A DNA stretch of 64,000 nt from CAZDWZ01 sp964509425 (GCA_964509425.1 CAZDWZ010000006.1:1-64000), one strand, 5' to 3'. Positions 26,332 to 36,305 are shown, counted from the first letter of the stretch. Translations and numbers: made by a program. The notes: generated by a model from the sequence alone, not told the origin.

Positions 26332-27236
26332 ATCTGCTGGTCTCAACATATTGCATGGAGAGTCGATCGAAAGCGCGCTCACGATTGGAATCTCTCCGTC
26401 AGAGTGACGGTCGGTCGAAGAAACTGGAGCAGCGCACGCATAGGTGCAGCGAAAGCAAGATAGCTCCTGCCACACCAAACAATTTGAAAGAAACGTACCT
26501 TCAGATGGCCGGACTCACCGAAGGTCGTCTCCGTTTATCGATCCATTCCTTCTCTCTTTTAAAAATTCTCTCGGCGTTGCTCACCTCTGTCATTACCTAC
26601 ACCCTCTTTTCCTTTCCGTTTGTCGCCGTCTTCACGCTCGTGGGGCTCTGGTTTCCTGAGATTTGGATCAAGAGACGTATACGGCATCGAGCGAGCGTAT
26701 TCGCAGAGGACTATCCGACGATGCTTCTGGCGACTGCGTCGAGCCTGCAAGTAGGAATGACGCCATACCAGGCTCTCGAACGAGCAACTTGGTTGATGCC
26801 TGCGGGAAGCTTGGTAAAGCGAGAGGTCGAGCTCTTCCTTGAGAAGCTTCGCCAAGGAATTTCCAAGGAGCAAGCAATCGGCTCATTTGCTGCCGCCTAT
26901 GACTTGCCGGAGTTGGAGCTCTTTCGATCCGCCCTATTACTGGTCATCGACACCGGTGGCCGCTTTTCTCCCACACTCCAAAGATTGGCTGAAGTCAGCA
27001 ACAACCGGATAACGCTCCTCCGAATGGCTGCGGTGAGTACCGCAAGCATGAGGCTGACCGCCAACGTGTTGCTGATTATTCTTCCCTTTTTGATCGTCGT
27101 GCTCTCGCTGCGTATCGAAAATTATTGGGAGCTGATTCGTTCTCATCCCACGGCAAACGCCCTCGCTTCAGTTGGGATTTTCGCAATATTCACCGGCTAT
27201 TTGACCCTTCGTAAAATGAGTTTTTTCAAACCATGA
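26328..27236 (+). CDS. tadB: TadB-like inner-membrane platform protein
   Basis: 302 residues from a TTG at 26328 that overlaps the CpaF stop (TTGA), preceded by AGAGGTGG. Other starts (ATG 26355) lack a ribosome site. T2SF/GspF-type domain: FAEDYPTMLLATASSLQVGMTPYQALE, LPELELFRSALLLVIDTGGRFSPTL, with membrane segments before it (ILSALLTSVITYTLFSFPF) and at the end (LTANVLLIILPFLIVVLSL). The N-terminal about 55 residues are polar and atypical. ATGA overlap with TadC. Confidence 0.9.
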   Translation: MNLLVSTYCMESRSKARSRLESLRQSDGRSKKLEQRTHRCSESKIAPATPNNLKETYLQMAGLTEGRLRLSIHSFSLLKILSALLTSVITYTLFSFPFVAVFTLVGLWFPEIWIKRRIRHRASVFAEDYPTMLLATASSLQVGMTPYQALERATWLMPAGSLVKREVELFLEKLRQGISKEQAIGSFAAAYDLPELELFRSALLLVIDTGGRFSPTLQRLAEVSNNRITLLRMAAVSTASMRLTANVLLIILPFLIVVLSLRIENYWELIRSHPTANALASVGIFAIFTGYLTLRKMSFFKP

Positions 27237-28120
27237 TTTGCCGTTTCCTACATCAACAGCAAGCAAGATTTCGGCTCGTTGAATTGCTCACCCTCCGACC
27301 GGAGGATCCCGACGACACGGATCTAAAAAACGAGCGTTTCGACTTCGAGAGTCGTGGGGAGCTAAAGGAACTTTCAGATCGGTTGGGATCTGCAGGATTT
27401 CTTGGAAGGGCAGCCCGGGCCGAGGCAAAGAGAAAGTGTTTTCTGTTCATCGGGATTCCGATGTTCGTAATTGCAATGATTCTTCTTCCTCGAACGGGCT
27501 CGACGAGTGAATTTTTGTTTGCCCTTCTTCTTTGTATCGTTTCCGGGCTCTGGTTCGGATTATCGGCATGGCTCTTTTACTTGAAATACCGCACGCAGAA
27601 TTTCGAAAGAGAGCTTCTTTTTCGGACTCCGCTTTTCCTCGAATCACTGGTCCTTGTTGTCGAGTCGGGGGTAGGTATACTCCCGGCATTGCGAATCGTC
27701 CTTTCGCACCGGACACCCGCATCTGAAATCGACCCGGTTCGCCGTATTTTTCTCCTCGTCTATCGTCTGGCTGAGAACGGCCTTCCTTTTGATCAAGCGC
27801 TTGAGCTGCTCGCTAGAAATTTACGCGTTCGAGTGCTGCAGCACGTACTCCTCCACCTCGACATCAGCGCGAATGCGGGCGGAGAGTTGATCCCTTCGTT
27901 GAGGAGCCTGAGCGACCAGACCCACCGAGAGTGGCGTCTCTCAGTTGAACAAAGGGTCCGGCGGCTTGAGAGTCTCGTCGTATTCCCGGTGTTCATCTCT
28001 GTAATGGGGTTGGTTCTCGTCACGGCAGCGGTTCCCATCGTTCCCTTACTCAATCTTAAGGGCACTCTCGAATCCAAAGCGAAAACGCCTTCGGAGCAAA
28101 ATTCGGGGATTATGCGATGA
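27233..28120 (+). CDS. tadC: TadC-like inner-membrane platform protein
   Basis: 295 residues. Second T2SF-domain protein of the Tad platform, which pairs with TadB in the inner membrane. Two membrane segments near residues 65-120 (FIGIPMFVIAMILL, FLFALLLCIVSGLWFGLSAW), the domain core FLESLVLVVESGVGILPALRIV and LDISANAGGELIPSLRSLSDQ, and a C-terminal membrane segment (VFPVFISVMGLVLVTAAVPIV). Overlaps by four bases at both ends with its neighbours. Confidence 0.92.
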   Translation: MICRFLHQQQARFRLVELLTLRPEDPDDTDLKNERFDFESRGELKELSDRLGSAGFLGRAARAEAKRKCFLFIGIPMFVIAMILLPRTGSTSEFLFALLLCIVSGLWFGLSAWLFYLKYRTQNFERELLFRTPLFLESLVLVVESGVGILPALRIVLSHRTPASEIDPVRRIFLLVYRLAENGLPFDQALELLARNLRVRVLQHVLLHLDISANAGGELIPSLRSLSDQTHREWRLSVEQRVRRLESLVVFPVFISVMGLVLVTAAVPIVPLLNLKGTLESKAKTPSEQNSGIMR

Positions 28121-30987
28121 AGCTCCTCATCGGCAGCTCTCGCGGAAGCCTCTCGCTCTCGATGGTGGCTTCGATGCTGAGCGGACTTCTCGCCATCCTT
28201 CTGTTTGCCGACCTCATTCGATTCACCGTCGCTTCACATGCAGTGCAGCAAGCCGCGCGAAAAGCAGCTCGCTGTCTCACTCCTACCGATCCGAAGTGTG
28301 TCTCATCGGATGCGACCTCTCCACCGGGCGAACGGGATTGGTATGCGTCGCACCGCGGCAGTAGAGAAACCCTTTGGGTCGACCGTTTTTTCTACGAAGG
28401 AATCGCTCACCTCCAGTTATGGGAGGCGTCTTTTTCTGGATATCGCATCCATCTCGTTCAGAAGCCTCCAGTTCGATGGAGCGCGCTTCAGATACCTTTC
28501 AAAACTTTCCAAGGAGGCTTGAATCGGTACGAGTATCGGGTAAAGCGAATCGCCGCCCAAGTGGTCGTCGAGGAAGTGGAGCAACAGTTCCGAGTGCCAA
28601 GCGCTTTTCGCGCCGCACTCACCTACTTTCCTGATTTTGATGCAACCTATGAAGTGGCTCTCGACCGTGCTCCCGTAGAGCTCTGGAATCCGAGAGTACT
28701 CCGAGATCGTGCAAATCTGAGCCGTGGATTCCGAGACTTTCCGGAGCTCGTCTTTCACACAACAATGCTTCCGAATGAGATCATTGCTGCGGGGGAAATA
28801 CAAAGATTCTCGACTGAACTGTTCGAAGTTCCAATTCTCCCCGCCGATTCTCCGTCATCAATCTGCGAAGATGCGGCCGGGAGACCATGCGATATACGCC
28901 AGTTTGCAGGATCCGCTGGAGCGCAAGATTACTCGTGGCAAAGATATGCGGCACTGGCGATAAAACCGTTCGCGCTCGTTCGGCGCGTCTCAGGAGCTCC
29001 ATCGATTAAATGGGCGGGAGGCCAAGGCTCAGGTTCCGCTTCGGGTCCCGGATGGGGACTTCAAATTGAAGTTATTTCGGCTGCCGACTATCAAAGCTAT
29101 AGAACACGGGCAAACACTTCGCCGAACTCTGTTGTTCCGATTGTACCCGAGCCGCTCAGCTCCATTCGATGCCTCGGGGGCCGGTTTTCCTCGGCGGAGA
29201 TTACTGGCAATCACTTTCAACCGTTTCATCTGTGGTTGCGCGGCCCAAAGGGGTCGAATGGAGGAGGTGCGCCGAATTGCCCCGCTTCACAGAATTCGTC
29301 ATTCTCTGCTCACGATTCCATGTTCGTCGAACGGGGTGGCGCCTTTCGCATCACCGGTTTTCTTGAAGTATCGGGATCCGGAGCGGTTGAAGCATCGGTA
29401 CAGTTCAAACACTACTTCGACACGTATGCGCCGTTCCCCAAAACGCATCACCGGGAGAGGTCGTGTTTCGGTTCCGCACGGTCTCCGGCGGATGAGAGCG
29501 ATTCGGCATGTTTTCCAGACGCAGTGTGTGGAGATGCGAAAGTCGTTGAAACCCGAAGCTGTTCGGTGCTTTCAATTGAGAGGCAGGCCATTTGTATTGA
29601 TGAGCGAACTGCGGCATCGGATCCTTACGCCCATGCACTTCCCGAAGTACGGTGTGGGGACTCGGTGACGGGGGCAACTTGTGACTCAGAGTTCCTTCCT
29701 TCCCTTCCGGCGGACTGCTCCGACGAAAAGAAGCGGTTCCCTGAAAGAGTGAACTGTGGATGGTCGGAATCAAGTGTGCTCCGCGATGTCATCGAGCTTG
29801 CCGAGACTCCGGAACTTTGCCCCGAGGGCACAATCGTCGAGAAAGAGTCAGACTGCGGAAGCAACGAAAGGGAAATAGTTTACAAAGTCGAGAATGATTT
29901 CGGCGACGTCGCCCTGTGCCCTCGGGTTGCCGAAGTGACGACTTCCTATCGAGCGAGACGAGACGCCATTAACCACAATCAGCCTACCGGGTTCCCTCGC
30001 TTCTCCGGTGCACAAACAATCTCGGCTCGTTGGAGCGAAGAGTCGCCTCCTCACCGCTGGGCGCCATCATTCTCGCTTCCCAAGGAATTGCGAGATTTTG
30101 CTTCAGACCCCGAAGTCGTCGAGAAGGGCATCATCAAATCGAAAAATGTCCTTCCGGTCTACCGAAGGAAAGATAACCACTGGCAACCCCCGCTTTCCGT
30201 CTTCGGATTCTATGGAGCAACAAACCATGCAACTCCAGTCGCTTTCGACCTTATTGACGAAGAACGAATACGGCTGAATGGTGCGTATCCATTCAAGAAC
30301 CAGCCAGAATATGAGATTCCAGCCTCTCTTCCTGGAGAGGTCTGCGACGGACCCGAGGCGGATCTCGAGTCGCGGCTTCGAGCATATGCCGCCGTTCAGC
30401 TTCCGGCACTCATGGATTCGGAGATCGAATTCCAGTCATCAGCTCGATACGCCGATTCAATCCCCGCACAACAATCGAGCACCTGCGCCGGGACCCAAGT
30501 GACGGCAATTCCGCTTCCTCAGTGCACCAAACTGAGTTACCACCAGGTCGAGCGAGACGTTTGCCCACTCACGACCTACCTCGGCCGGTTCGACAGCACC
30601 AACCATCCGTTTGGACCCGCGTCATGCCTGGCATCATCTGACGTGGAGTGTCGCAGCGAGCCAGTCGTTCAAGCGGCTTCCACTCAACCGTTCTCCGAAA
30701 ACTTCGACATCGCAGCAGCCCAGCGCGCCGGACATCGCGAGATTCAGAGAGCGTTCAGCGGAGCAGTGCAAGGTTGCAACGGAAAGAACTGCACAAAGGT
30801 TTTAATTGCGGAGCTCGATCCCGACCATCTGCAAATCAATGTACTCTACGAGCTTCCACTCACATTTCCGCTCAGTATGATCTTGGGCTCGGAGTCGCTC
30901 ACCGTTAAAGCCGAGAAATTGGAGCTTCGAGAAAGACGTGTCGCGGGGCGTTACGCCGGTGCAGCATACGGCGATCCAGAGAGTTAG
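28117..30987 (+). CDS. very large TadE-like protein, Cys-rich
   Basis: 956 residues. The start SSRGSLSLSMVASMLSGLL is a prepilin-like class III signal: a glycine junction and a hydrophobic helix with Ser in place of Glu at +5. It is followed by AVQQAARKAARC, as in TadE pseudopilins. The remaining about 900 residues are predicted to be outside the membrane and rich in cysteine (many single C between residues 350 and 600, e.g. CFGSARSPADESDSACFPDAVCGD). No known domain is recognised. TadE proteins are usually below 250 residues, so this may be a pilus-tip adhesin or scaffold. Overlaps TadC by four bases. Confidence 0.85.
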   Translation: MKLLIGSSRGSLSLSMVASMLSGLLAILLFADLIRFTVASHAVQQAARKAARCLTPTDPKCVSSDATSPPGERDWYASHRGSRETLWVDRFFYEGIAHLQLWEASFSGYRIHLVQKPPVRWSALQIPFKTFQGGLNRYEYRVKRIAAQVVVEEVEQQFRVPSAFRAALTYFPDFDATYEVALDRAPVELWNPRVLRDRANLSRGFRDFPELVFHTTMLPNEIIAAGEIQRFSTELFEVPILPADSPSSICEDAAGRPCDIRQFAGSAGAQDYSWQRYAALAIKPFALVRRVSGAPSIKWAGGQGSGSASGPGWGLQIEVISAADYQSYRTRANTSPNSVVPIVPEPLSSIRCLGGRFSSAEITGNHFQPFHLWLRGPKGSNGGGAPNCPASQNSSFSAHDSMFVERGGAFRITGFLEVSGSGAVEASVQFKHYFDTYAPFPKTHHRERSCFGSARSPADESDSACFPDAVCGDAKVVETRSCSVLSIERQAICIDERTAASDPYAHALPEVRCGDSVTGATCDSEFLPSLPADCSDEKKRFPERVNCGWSESSVLRDVIELAETPELCPEGTIVEKESDCGSNEREIVYKVENDFGDVALCPRVAEVTTSYRARRDAINHNQPTGFPRFSGAQTISARWSEESPPHRWAPSFSLPKELRDFASDPEVVEKGIIKSKNVLPVYRRKDNHWQPPLSVFGFYGATNHATPVAFDLIDEERIRLNGAYPFKNQPEYEIPASLPGEVCDGPEADLESRLRAYAAVQLPALMDSEIEFQSSARYADSIPAQQSSTCAGTQVTAIPLPQCTKLSYHQVERDVCPLTTYLGRFDSTNHPFGPASCLASSDVECRSEPVVQAASTQPFSENFDIAAAQRAGHREIQRAFSGAVQGCNGKNCTKVLIAELDPDHLQINVLYELPLTFPLSMILGSESLTVKAEKLELRERRVAGRYAGAAYGDPES

Positions 30988-30994
30988 TGTTTCG

Positions 30995-32509
30995 ATGAGT
31001 AGCGGCAACCATAATAGGCGAGATCAAGGAAATGTCTGTTTTCAGACGCTCCTCGTTCTTCCAGTTCTGATCGCGTTGGCTGCGGTGGGAATAGATATCT
31101 CGGGGTGGAACGCGGCTCGAGACGAATTGCAAAAATTCGCAGACAGCGTCGCCCTGGAAGGTGCTCGATATCTTCCCGACATGGAAGCAGCGTTTTCCCA
31201 TATTCAGACTACAAAACTTCCAAGACACCTTTCGGGCCTTCAGATGAGCGCGTTTGAGATCGGAGAAAATCGATTGAGTGTGGGAGCCCGACTCTCAGGG
31301 CGTTTTGAACCTCAACTCTCGAAGGTCTTACCCGGTCTCTCTTCGAGTGCTTTCGAGATCACGAAAGAAGCAGTCGCCCAAATCGTTCCGAGCGACACTG
31401 TTTTCATCATCTCGGACGGGACGACCCTGAGACCCCGATTGGCCCCGAGTAACTCCGGGCGGGGGAGCGAATTCCAGATTCCCTGGGGAGACCCGGAGAC
31501 GTGGCCTGCGTCAGGATACTTCAACTGCGCGGCGCCTCCGATCCTTCGGGACTCTAAATATCCCTTCAATTGGTGGGAGCGGTGGGACGACACCGGGTTT
31601 CAACGCTGGGCAACTCAATCGTGCTTCAACCCTGTTTTCAGCGCGCTTAAACTCAGTGCTATCAGCCTCATCGATTCGCTGTCGTCTGCTCCCGAAAATC
31701 GTCTCGGGCTAATTTTCACTCCCGGTGGCGAAATCGACCAAGGGTATCTGATCGTGAAGCGAGTCCGAAGAGAGTCACTGAACCCTAAGCTGAATTCGAT
31801 TCGCTGGCCGGGCTACCTTGAGGGCGAGCGCTTCCTTGGCGATGAGGTGTGTTTGCTTTTCTCTCATCCGCTGTCCAGCTTCACCGATCGCTTTCAGCTG
31901 CCTCCCTCCCGCTTCGGCGAACCGTTTCGCGCCCTCGCTGATGAGGGATGCACCGTTCCGCTCCCGCATCCGCCATGCGGCGAAAGACACTCTCCCGATG
32001 GACATCTGACGCAGTGCTTCCTCGATGAGGTGCTCTCACTCCGACAGGCCGTTTACTGGCACGCCGCGCGTCTCTCTCTGCCAGACTACGACGCGATGCC
32101 TCGAATATTCCCGGCGCTCGAAGCAGCAATTCAAGAGCTCACTGACCCTGACCTCGGCGCGGAAACGGACAAACTGGTGCGCCTTCGCGGAAGCCTCGCT
32201 TTTCGGTCAATGAAAAGAATTCTGCTTTTCTCCGATGTGCTCCCTCTTCTTTCGGGTCCGGATTCGGAGAACTTACTTCGGGAACTCCGCCGGCACCGAA
32301 TCTCGCTGATAATAATCGCCTATCAGCATTTCGGGCTAAGCGCACCTGAGACCGCAACGCTTCTGACAAATCTTCGGTCATGGTCGGAGAGCGAAGTTAT
32401 GAATCAGCGAAATATAAGAACGGTGTTGGCTCAATCACCAGAAGACCTTCAATCAAGAGTGGTCCCCCAACTTCTCCTCGTCGATCGCCAAATAGTCCTG
32501 CGGAGATAA
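30995..32509 (+). CDS. tadG: TadG-like pseudopilin with VWA-like domain
   Basis: 504 residues, start at ATG 30995 seven bases after the preceding stop; upstream starts in frame overlap that gene. N-terminal TadG signature: GNVCFQTLLVLPVLIALAAVGIDISGWNAARDELQKFADSVALEGARYL, described here by its parts at residues about 12-60. From about residue 130 a von Willebrand A-like fold is suggested by DTVFIISDGTTL, LSAISLIDSLSSAPENRLGLI, and a later ILLFSDVLPLL and ISLIIIAYQHFG. The metal-site DxSxS is replaced by SDGT, so metal binding is doubtful. Part of the exported pilus-associated set. Confidence 0.8.
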   Translation: MSSGNHNRRDQGNVCFQTLLVLPVLIALAAVGIDISGWNAARDELQKFADSVALEGARYLPDMEAAFSHIQTTKLPRHLSGLQMSAFEIGENRLSVGARLSGRFEPQLSKVLPGLSSSAFEITKEAVAQIVPSDTVFIISDGTTLRPRLAPSNSGRGSEFQIPWGDPETWPASGYFNCAAPPILRDSKYPFNWWERWDDTGFQRWATQSCFNPVFSALKLSAISLIDSLSSAPENRLGLIFTPGGEIDQGYLIVKRVRRESLNPKLNSIRWPGYLEGERFLGDEVCLLFSHPLSSFTDRFQLPPSRFGEPFRALADEGCTVPLPHPPCGERHSPDGHLTQCFLDEVLSLRQAVYWHAARLSLPDYDAMPRIFPALEAAIQELTDPDLGAETDKLVRLRGSLAFRSMKRILLFSDVLPLLSGPDSENLLRELRRHRISLIIIAYQHFGLSAPETATLLTNLRSWSESEVMNQRNIRTVLAQSPEDLQSRVVPQLLLVDRQIVLRR

Positions 32510-32512
32510 ACC

Positions 32513-33223
32513 ATGAAAACAGAAGAGAACGGCAACGGCTTTCTTGAGATTCTACTTTTTGCACCGCCGACGCTTATGATTGTTCTCCTCACCCTGAACT
32601 GTGTGTTGGCCATCCGCGAACGCAGCATCATCCTGGATGCCATTCGATCCGGAATCAGCGAGCAGGCGAAGGAAAATCGCTCTTCGCCACCGCATAGTAA
32701 TGTGCTGTTTACGAACGATACCGTAGCCCTCCAAGAATCTCGAAGACGAATCGTCGAGGCCGTGACCGAGGGCATCGGGAAGAATATTCTCCGGGCTCTA
32801 GACGTAAAAGGCGAAACTCCCGCGAACTTTTTGGTAAAGGGGTATCTTGTCACCGCTGACATTGATCCGGCTTCCGGCGCCTTACTTCGGTCCAGCGTTT
32901 CTCCGGGAAACGCAACTTTCCCACACAACTCACCATTCTCGCTTGAGGCCGCATTTCCGCGATATCTAGCGCTTTCCGTGAGAACCTTTCTCGACTCGCA
33001 TTTTGAGAGTGAAGCGAGTCGATTCCCCTCTTCGTTCGCGATTCCTGTCACGCCGCCCTTCGGCGACGAAAATGTCTCTTACCTTCCGACTGGAGCCAGC
33101 ATCGTCATCGAGGTCGCTGCCTCATCGCGCGCGCTTCCTTTCGACGCTCTCATTCCAAACTTTAGCAACCTGAACGTGGTTCACGAGATTGCGATTTTTC
33201 CGGTCCGCAACCTACTCGGATAG
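32513..33223 (+). CDS. TadE/TadF-like pseudopilin
   Basis: 236 residues. The N terminus EENGNGFLEILLFAPPTLMIVLLTLNCVLAI gives a short polar leader, glycine, then a hydrophobic helix with an early Glu (+3), as in TadE/F minor pseudopilins. The rest is periplasmic and of unknown fold. GGAG seven bases upstream supports the start. Lies three bases after the TadG-like stop. Confidence 0.78.
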   Translation: MKTEENGNGFLEILLFAPPTLMIVLLTLNCVLAIRERSIILDAIRSGISEQAKENRSSPPHSNVLFTNDTVALQESRRRIVEAVTEGIGKNILRALDVKGETPANFLVKGYLVTADIDPASGALLRSSVSPGNATFPHNSPFSLEAAFPRYLALSVRTFLDSHFESEASRFPSSFAIPVTPPFGDENVSYLPTGASIVIEVAASSRALPFDALIPNFSNLNVVHEIAIFPVRNLLG

Positions 33224-33225
33224 CT

Positions 33226-34488
33226 ATGAATCTCAAATTCCCTCGCCTTGTAATTCAAAAGCCGCGAACACTTGAATTTGCTCTCCAGCAGGTCATACCG
33301 CGTCGAGGCCTTCGTCGTGTGAGAAGAACAACTAAGCGTAGCCGGTGGATTGAAGACCTGTGCGCGACTTACGACCTCGATTCGACAAAGCTTCTCGGAA
33401 AAACGGCCGCTCTCCTCAAACTCGAAGCTCTGCCGGAACTGGAATCAATTACCAACGATCTCGTGTTGAGAACCGGATTCACTGTCGGAGAGCTACAAAG
33501 TCTCGATGTTGCCCCTCAACCGTCTCCGGACGAGTCTTCGTACTCCCTCGCTCTCGCCGATCCCACGCGGGTGAGTATCGAGGAATTCGAGAGTCTGGGA
33601 ATTCGGCTTGGCCTTACGCTCGGTTCGAAGATTGAAACAGCTTGGAACAATTTTCTGCTCGATGGAACCAAGTCGGCGAGCGAGCCGGAAGTAAGCCAAG
33701 CCACTGAACCGGAAGAATATTCGTTTGAAATAGATCTTCCAATCGAGCCGGAATCTAACCAAACCCCGGCGGATCCCGACATTTTTTTCTGCCAAGAAGA
33801 TGTCACAACCGCGCTTGCCGATCTCGCTGTGCAGTGTCGTGCACACGGTGCTGATCAGGTTCGTCTCTTCAACGGAGGCCGCTGTTGCTACGAGTTCACC
33901 GCTCGCGGTCATCGCTATTCTGGAAATCTCCACGAACGTTTCGTCTCTGCACTTCAAGAGTTGATTGGTGCCGATCGAGAGAGAACAATATCAACGAGGT
34001 CGGTCGAAATACCAAAGCTCTTGCTTGAAGCGATTGAATCGAATGAAGGTGAGGCTTCCCTCGACGAGCCCGACTATATACTCTCGTGGTGCTCGGGCTC
34101 ACCTCCCCAAAACATGGTCATCATTATTGACGATGATCGCCGCTTTTCATTTCTTCTGGGAGAAATTCTCAGGAAACGCGGATTCACAGTCTCCAGCTTT
34201 TTTTCCGCGAAAGAGGCGCTTGCTCAGATCGAAAACCGCTCGATTACACCCCGGCTGATTGTCTGTGATGTTCACATGCCGGAGATGGATGGCGGAGGCT
34301 TCCTCGCCGGTCTGCACCGGATGCGAGTTCAAATTCCGGTGCTTATGCTGACTTCCGACGACGATCCTTCAATTCAAGCTGAGATGGCTCGACTCGGAGC
34401 TCATGCTTTTCTGGGGAAACGGGAGGATCTGCAGATATTGCTCGCGTGGGTTGAGAATTTGATTTTTCGCGCTGCTGGTCGGATATGA
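33226..34488 (+). CDS. GspE-N-like / receiver-domain fusion protein
   Basis: 420 residues. Residues about 45-150 resemble the MshEN/T2SSE N-terminal domain of secretion ATPases: KLLGKTAALLKLEALPE, then YSLALADPTRVSIEEFESLG and LGSKIETAWNNFL. Residues about 185-250 look like the next GspE domain in degenerate form (TALADLAVQCRAHGADQVRLF ... HRYSGNLHERF), but there is no Walker ATPase. The C terminus (297-420) is a receiver domain: IIIDDDRR, phosphoacceptor Asp348 in VCDVHMPEMDG, MLTSDDD and FLGKRED. It is probably a phosphorylation-controlled regulator of the pilus motor (inference). Overlaps the hybrid kinase gene by four bases, which suggests partnership. Confidence 0.8.
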   Translation: MNLKFPRLVIQKPRTLEFALQQVIPRRGLRRVRRTTKRSRWIEDLCATYDLDSTKLLGKTAALLKLEALPELESITNDLVLRTGFTVGELQSLDVAPQPSPDESSYSLALADPTRVSIEEFESLGIRLGLTLGSKIETAWNNFLLDGTKSASEPEVSQATEPEEYSFEIDLPIEPESNQTPADPDIFFCQEDVTTALADLAVQCRAHGADQVRLFNGGRCCYEFTARGHRYSGNLHERFVSALQELIGADRERTISTRSVEIPKLLLEAIESNEGEASLDEPDYILSWCSGSPPQNMVIIIDDDRRFSFLLGEILRKRGFTVSSFFSAKEALAQIENRSITPRLIVCDVHMPEMDGGGFLAGLHRMRVQIPVLMLTSDDDPSIQAEMARLGAHAFLGKREDLQILLAWVENLIFRAAGRI

Positions 34489-36305
34489 CGCTTCTTCTTT
34501 TCCTCCTCACGGCGGCTGGAGCGTATTCGTCCTGGAAGTTCTGCCTGCTTGCAAGCGATATCTCCAGAATTCGAAAGCATCTTCAGGTTTCAATTAAAGG
34601 TGGTGCTCCCGAAGGTCGTCTCTCCCTTCGATCAAACGCTGCTCAACAACTCCAATGTCAGATCGCCGTAACTTTTGCTGCCATCCGGGGGCAGTACCAA
34701 GAAGCGACCGATATCGGTAGTGTGTTGAACCTATCAAATTCAATCATCCAAAAGGTCGACCGTCTGAGCTCTGTTGCGGAAGAAGCGTGCTCGATTTTGA
34801 TCTCAGAAACTTCGCCCGATGTCTCAGCGGTAGCTGTGGTACTCTTGGACGACGAGAAGCGGCCGCATATCGCGGCTTCGCGCGGAATCCCTCGGAGCCG
34901 CGCGCAGGAGACGATTCTCGGTCTGTTCGAGCAGGAGGCGGACAAAGAACGAACGAGTGATTATCGCGTACCCCGCTCGCGCCACGTCGAGGTGCGGCAA
35001 TGGAAAGCCTATGATTTCTCCGCATTCGAGATTGAAAGTTCGTGCTTTGTTGCGATTAGGAATGGCGAAGATCTCGCGGGGACGATTTGGCTCGGACTCC
35101 GACGGCGAGAATCCACGCTCCCTCGCGAACGACGACTCTTCATCGAAGCTCTCGCCGAGCACTTCGCCGCCTCATTTGCGGTCGCGAAGCAGTTTGAAGG
35201 CACGATAGCCGAGCACAATAGAGAAAAGAGATGGTTCTTGGGAATCTCTCACGATCTCAGGGCGCCTGGAAATACGGCGTTGTTTGCTCTTCGCGCATTG
35301 CTCGACGAAGCATCAGACGTGTTATCGCTTGAACAGCAGCAAACACTCACGACTGTTCGACACTGTCTTGAGGACCAGTTGGAGACGCTCGGAGATGTTC
35401 TCGACCTTGCCAAACATCGTCAGGGTCTCTTGGTGCCTCAATCGAAGCGATTTCGACTCGAGGACGAGCTTGGCGCGACCCTAGCGCTCCACCGACACGA
35501 GGCAGAAACAAAAGGGCTCGAATTTGAATGCGATCCTTGGCCGACAAAGTGCTACTTTGCCGATCCGAAGCAGATACGGCGAGTGTTCTCAAATCTTCTC
35601 AGCAACGCGGTCAAATATACCGAACACGGTACCATTCGGACCTGCTTTCGAGTACTTCTCGACTCAGTTCAGATTTCGGTAGCCGACAGTGGGCAAGGAA
35701 TTGCGCCGGAAGAAAGGCACCTTCTCTTCCGCGAGTTCAGCCGGTTACCCGGCGCCAGCGCTCAACCTGGAATAGGCTTGGGTCTGAACATCGCGAAACT
35801 CCTTTGCGAAGTAAATGGCGGAACGCTGAACTACGCACCGGACTCCGGAGGAGGCTCCATATTCACGTTCTCACTTCCACGAGCATCAGGCGAAACGGAA
35901 TCAAATGTCCCAGTGTACAAGAGCGTGTTGGTTTTGGACGACGATGAGGCAGCCGGAAAGGCCCATGTCCGAATGCTCGCGGGAATTTCGCAACGAGTGG
36001 TTCGTGTGACGAACTGCCGAGACGCGGTAGAAGCCGTGCGAAAGCTTGATCCCGAAGTAGTCATTACGGATTTGAATCTCGAAGGTGAAACTTGTGAGGA
36101 GTTCTTGAATTTCATGAAGAGCCTCAGCACACCGGCAAAGATTATTCTCGCCACCGGCCTCGGTGACCCCACAGCACTCGCCCGCCTTCGCCGCAGATAC
36201 TCAGTACATGTTCTCGAAAAACCTTTTGATAGAACGGCATTTCAAGCAGCGCTTTTCGAAGGCAATGTTCCCGAGGGTTTACCATCAACACACCGTGCGG
36301 CGTGA
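34485..36305 (+). CDS. hybrid sensor histidine kinase
   Basis: 606 residues. One N-terminal membrane segment (LLLFLLTAAGAYSSWKFCLLA), a GAF-like domain at about 85-230 (SVAEEACSILISETSPDVSAVAVVLLDD), then HisKA with GISHDLRAPGNTA (His about 255). Note that the usual RTPL is RAPG. A complete HATPase follows: NLLSNAVKYT, ADSGQGIAPEE, GIGLGLNIAK. A C-terminal receiver begins near 478 (VLVLDDDEAAG) with Asp about 528 in VVITDLNLEG and lysine in LEKPFD. ATGA overlap with the GspE-N/REC gene. Likely the phosphate source for the two REC proteins next to it, tying pilus function to a signal. Confidence 0.93.
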   Translation: MTLLLFLLTAAGAYSSWKFCLLASDISRIRKHLQVSIKGGAPEGRLSLRSNAAQQLQCQIAVTFAAIRGQYQEATDIGSVLNLSNSIIQKVDRLSSVAEEACSILISETSPDVSAVAVVLLDDEKRPHIAASRGIPRSRAQETILGLFEQEADKERTSDYRVPRSRHVEVRQWKAYDFSAFEIESSCFVAIRNGEDLAGTIWLGLRRRESTLPRERRLFIEALAEHFAASFAVAKQFEGTIAEHNREKRWFLGISHDLRAPGNTALFALRALLDEASDVLSLEQQQTLTTVRHCLEDQLETLGDVLDLAKHRQGLLVPQSKRFRLEDELGATLALHRHEAETKGLEFECDPWPTKCYFADPKQIRRVFSNLLSNAVKYTEHGTIRTCFRVLLDSVQISVADSGQGIAPEERHLLFREFSRLPGASAQPGIGLGLNIAKLLCEVNGGTLNYAPDSGGGSIFTFSLPRASGETESNVPVYKSVLVLDDDEAAGKAHVRMLAGISQRVVRVTNCRDAVEAVRKLDPEVVITDLNLEGETCEEFLNFMKSLSTPAKIILATGLGDPTALARLRRRYSVHVLEKPFDRTAFQAALFEGNVPEGLPSTHRAA

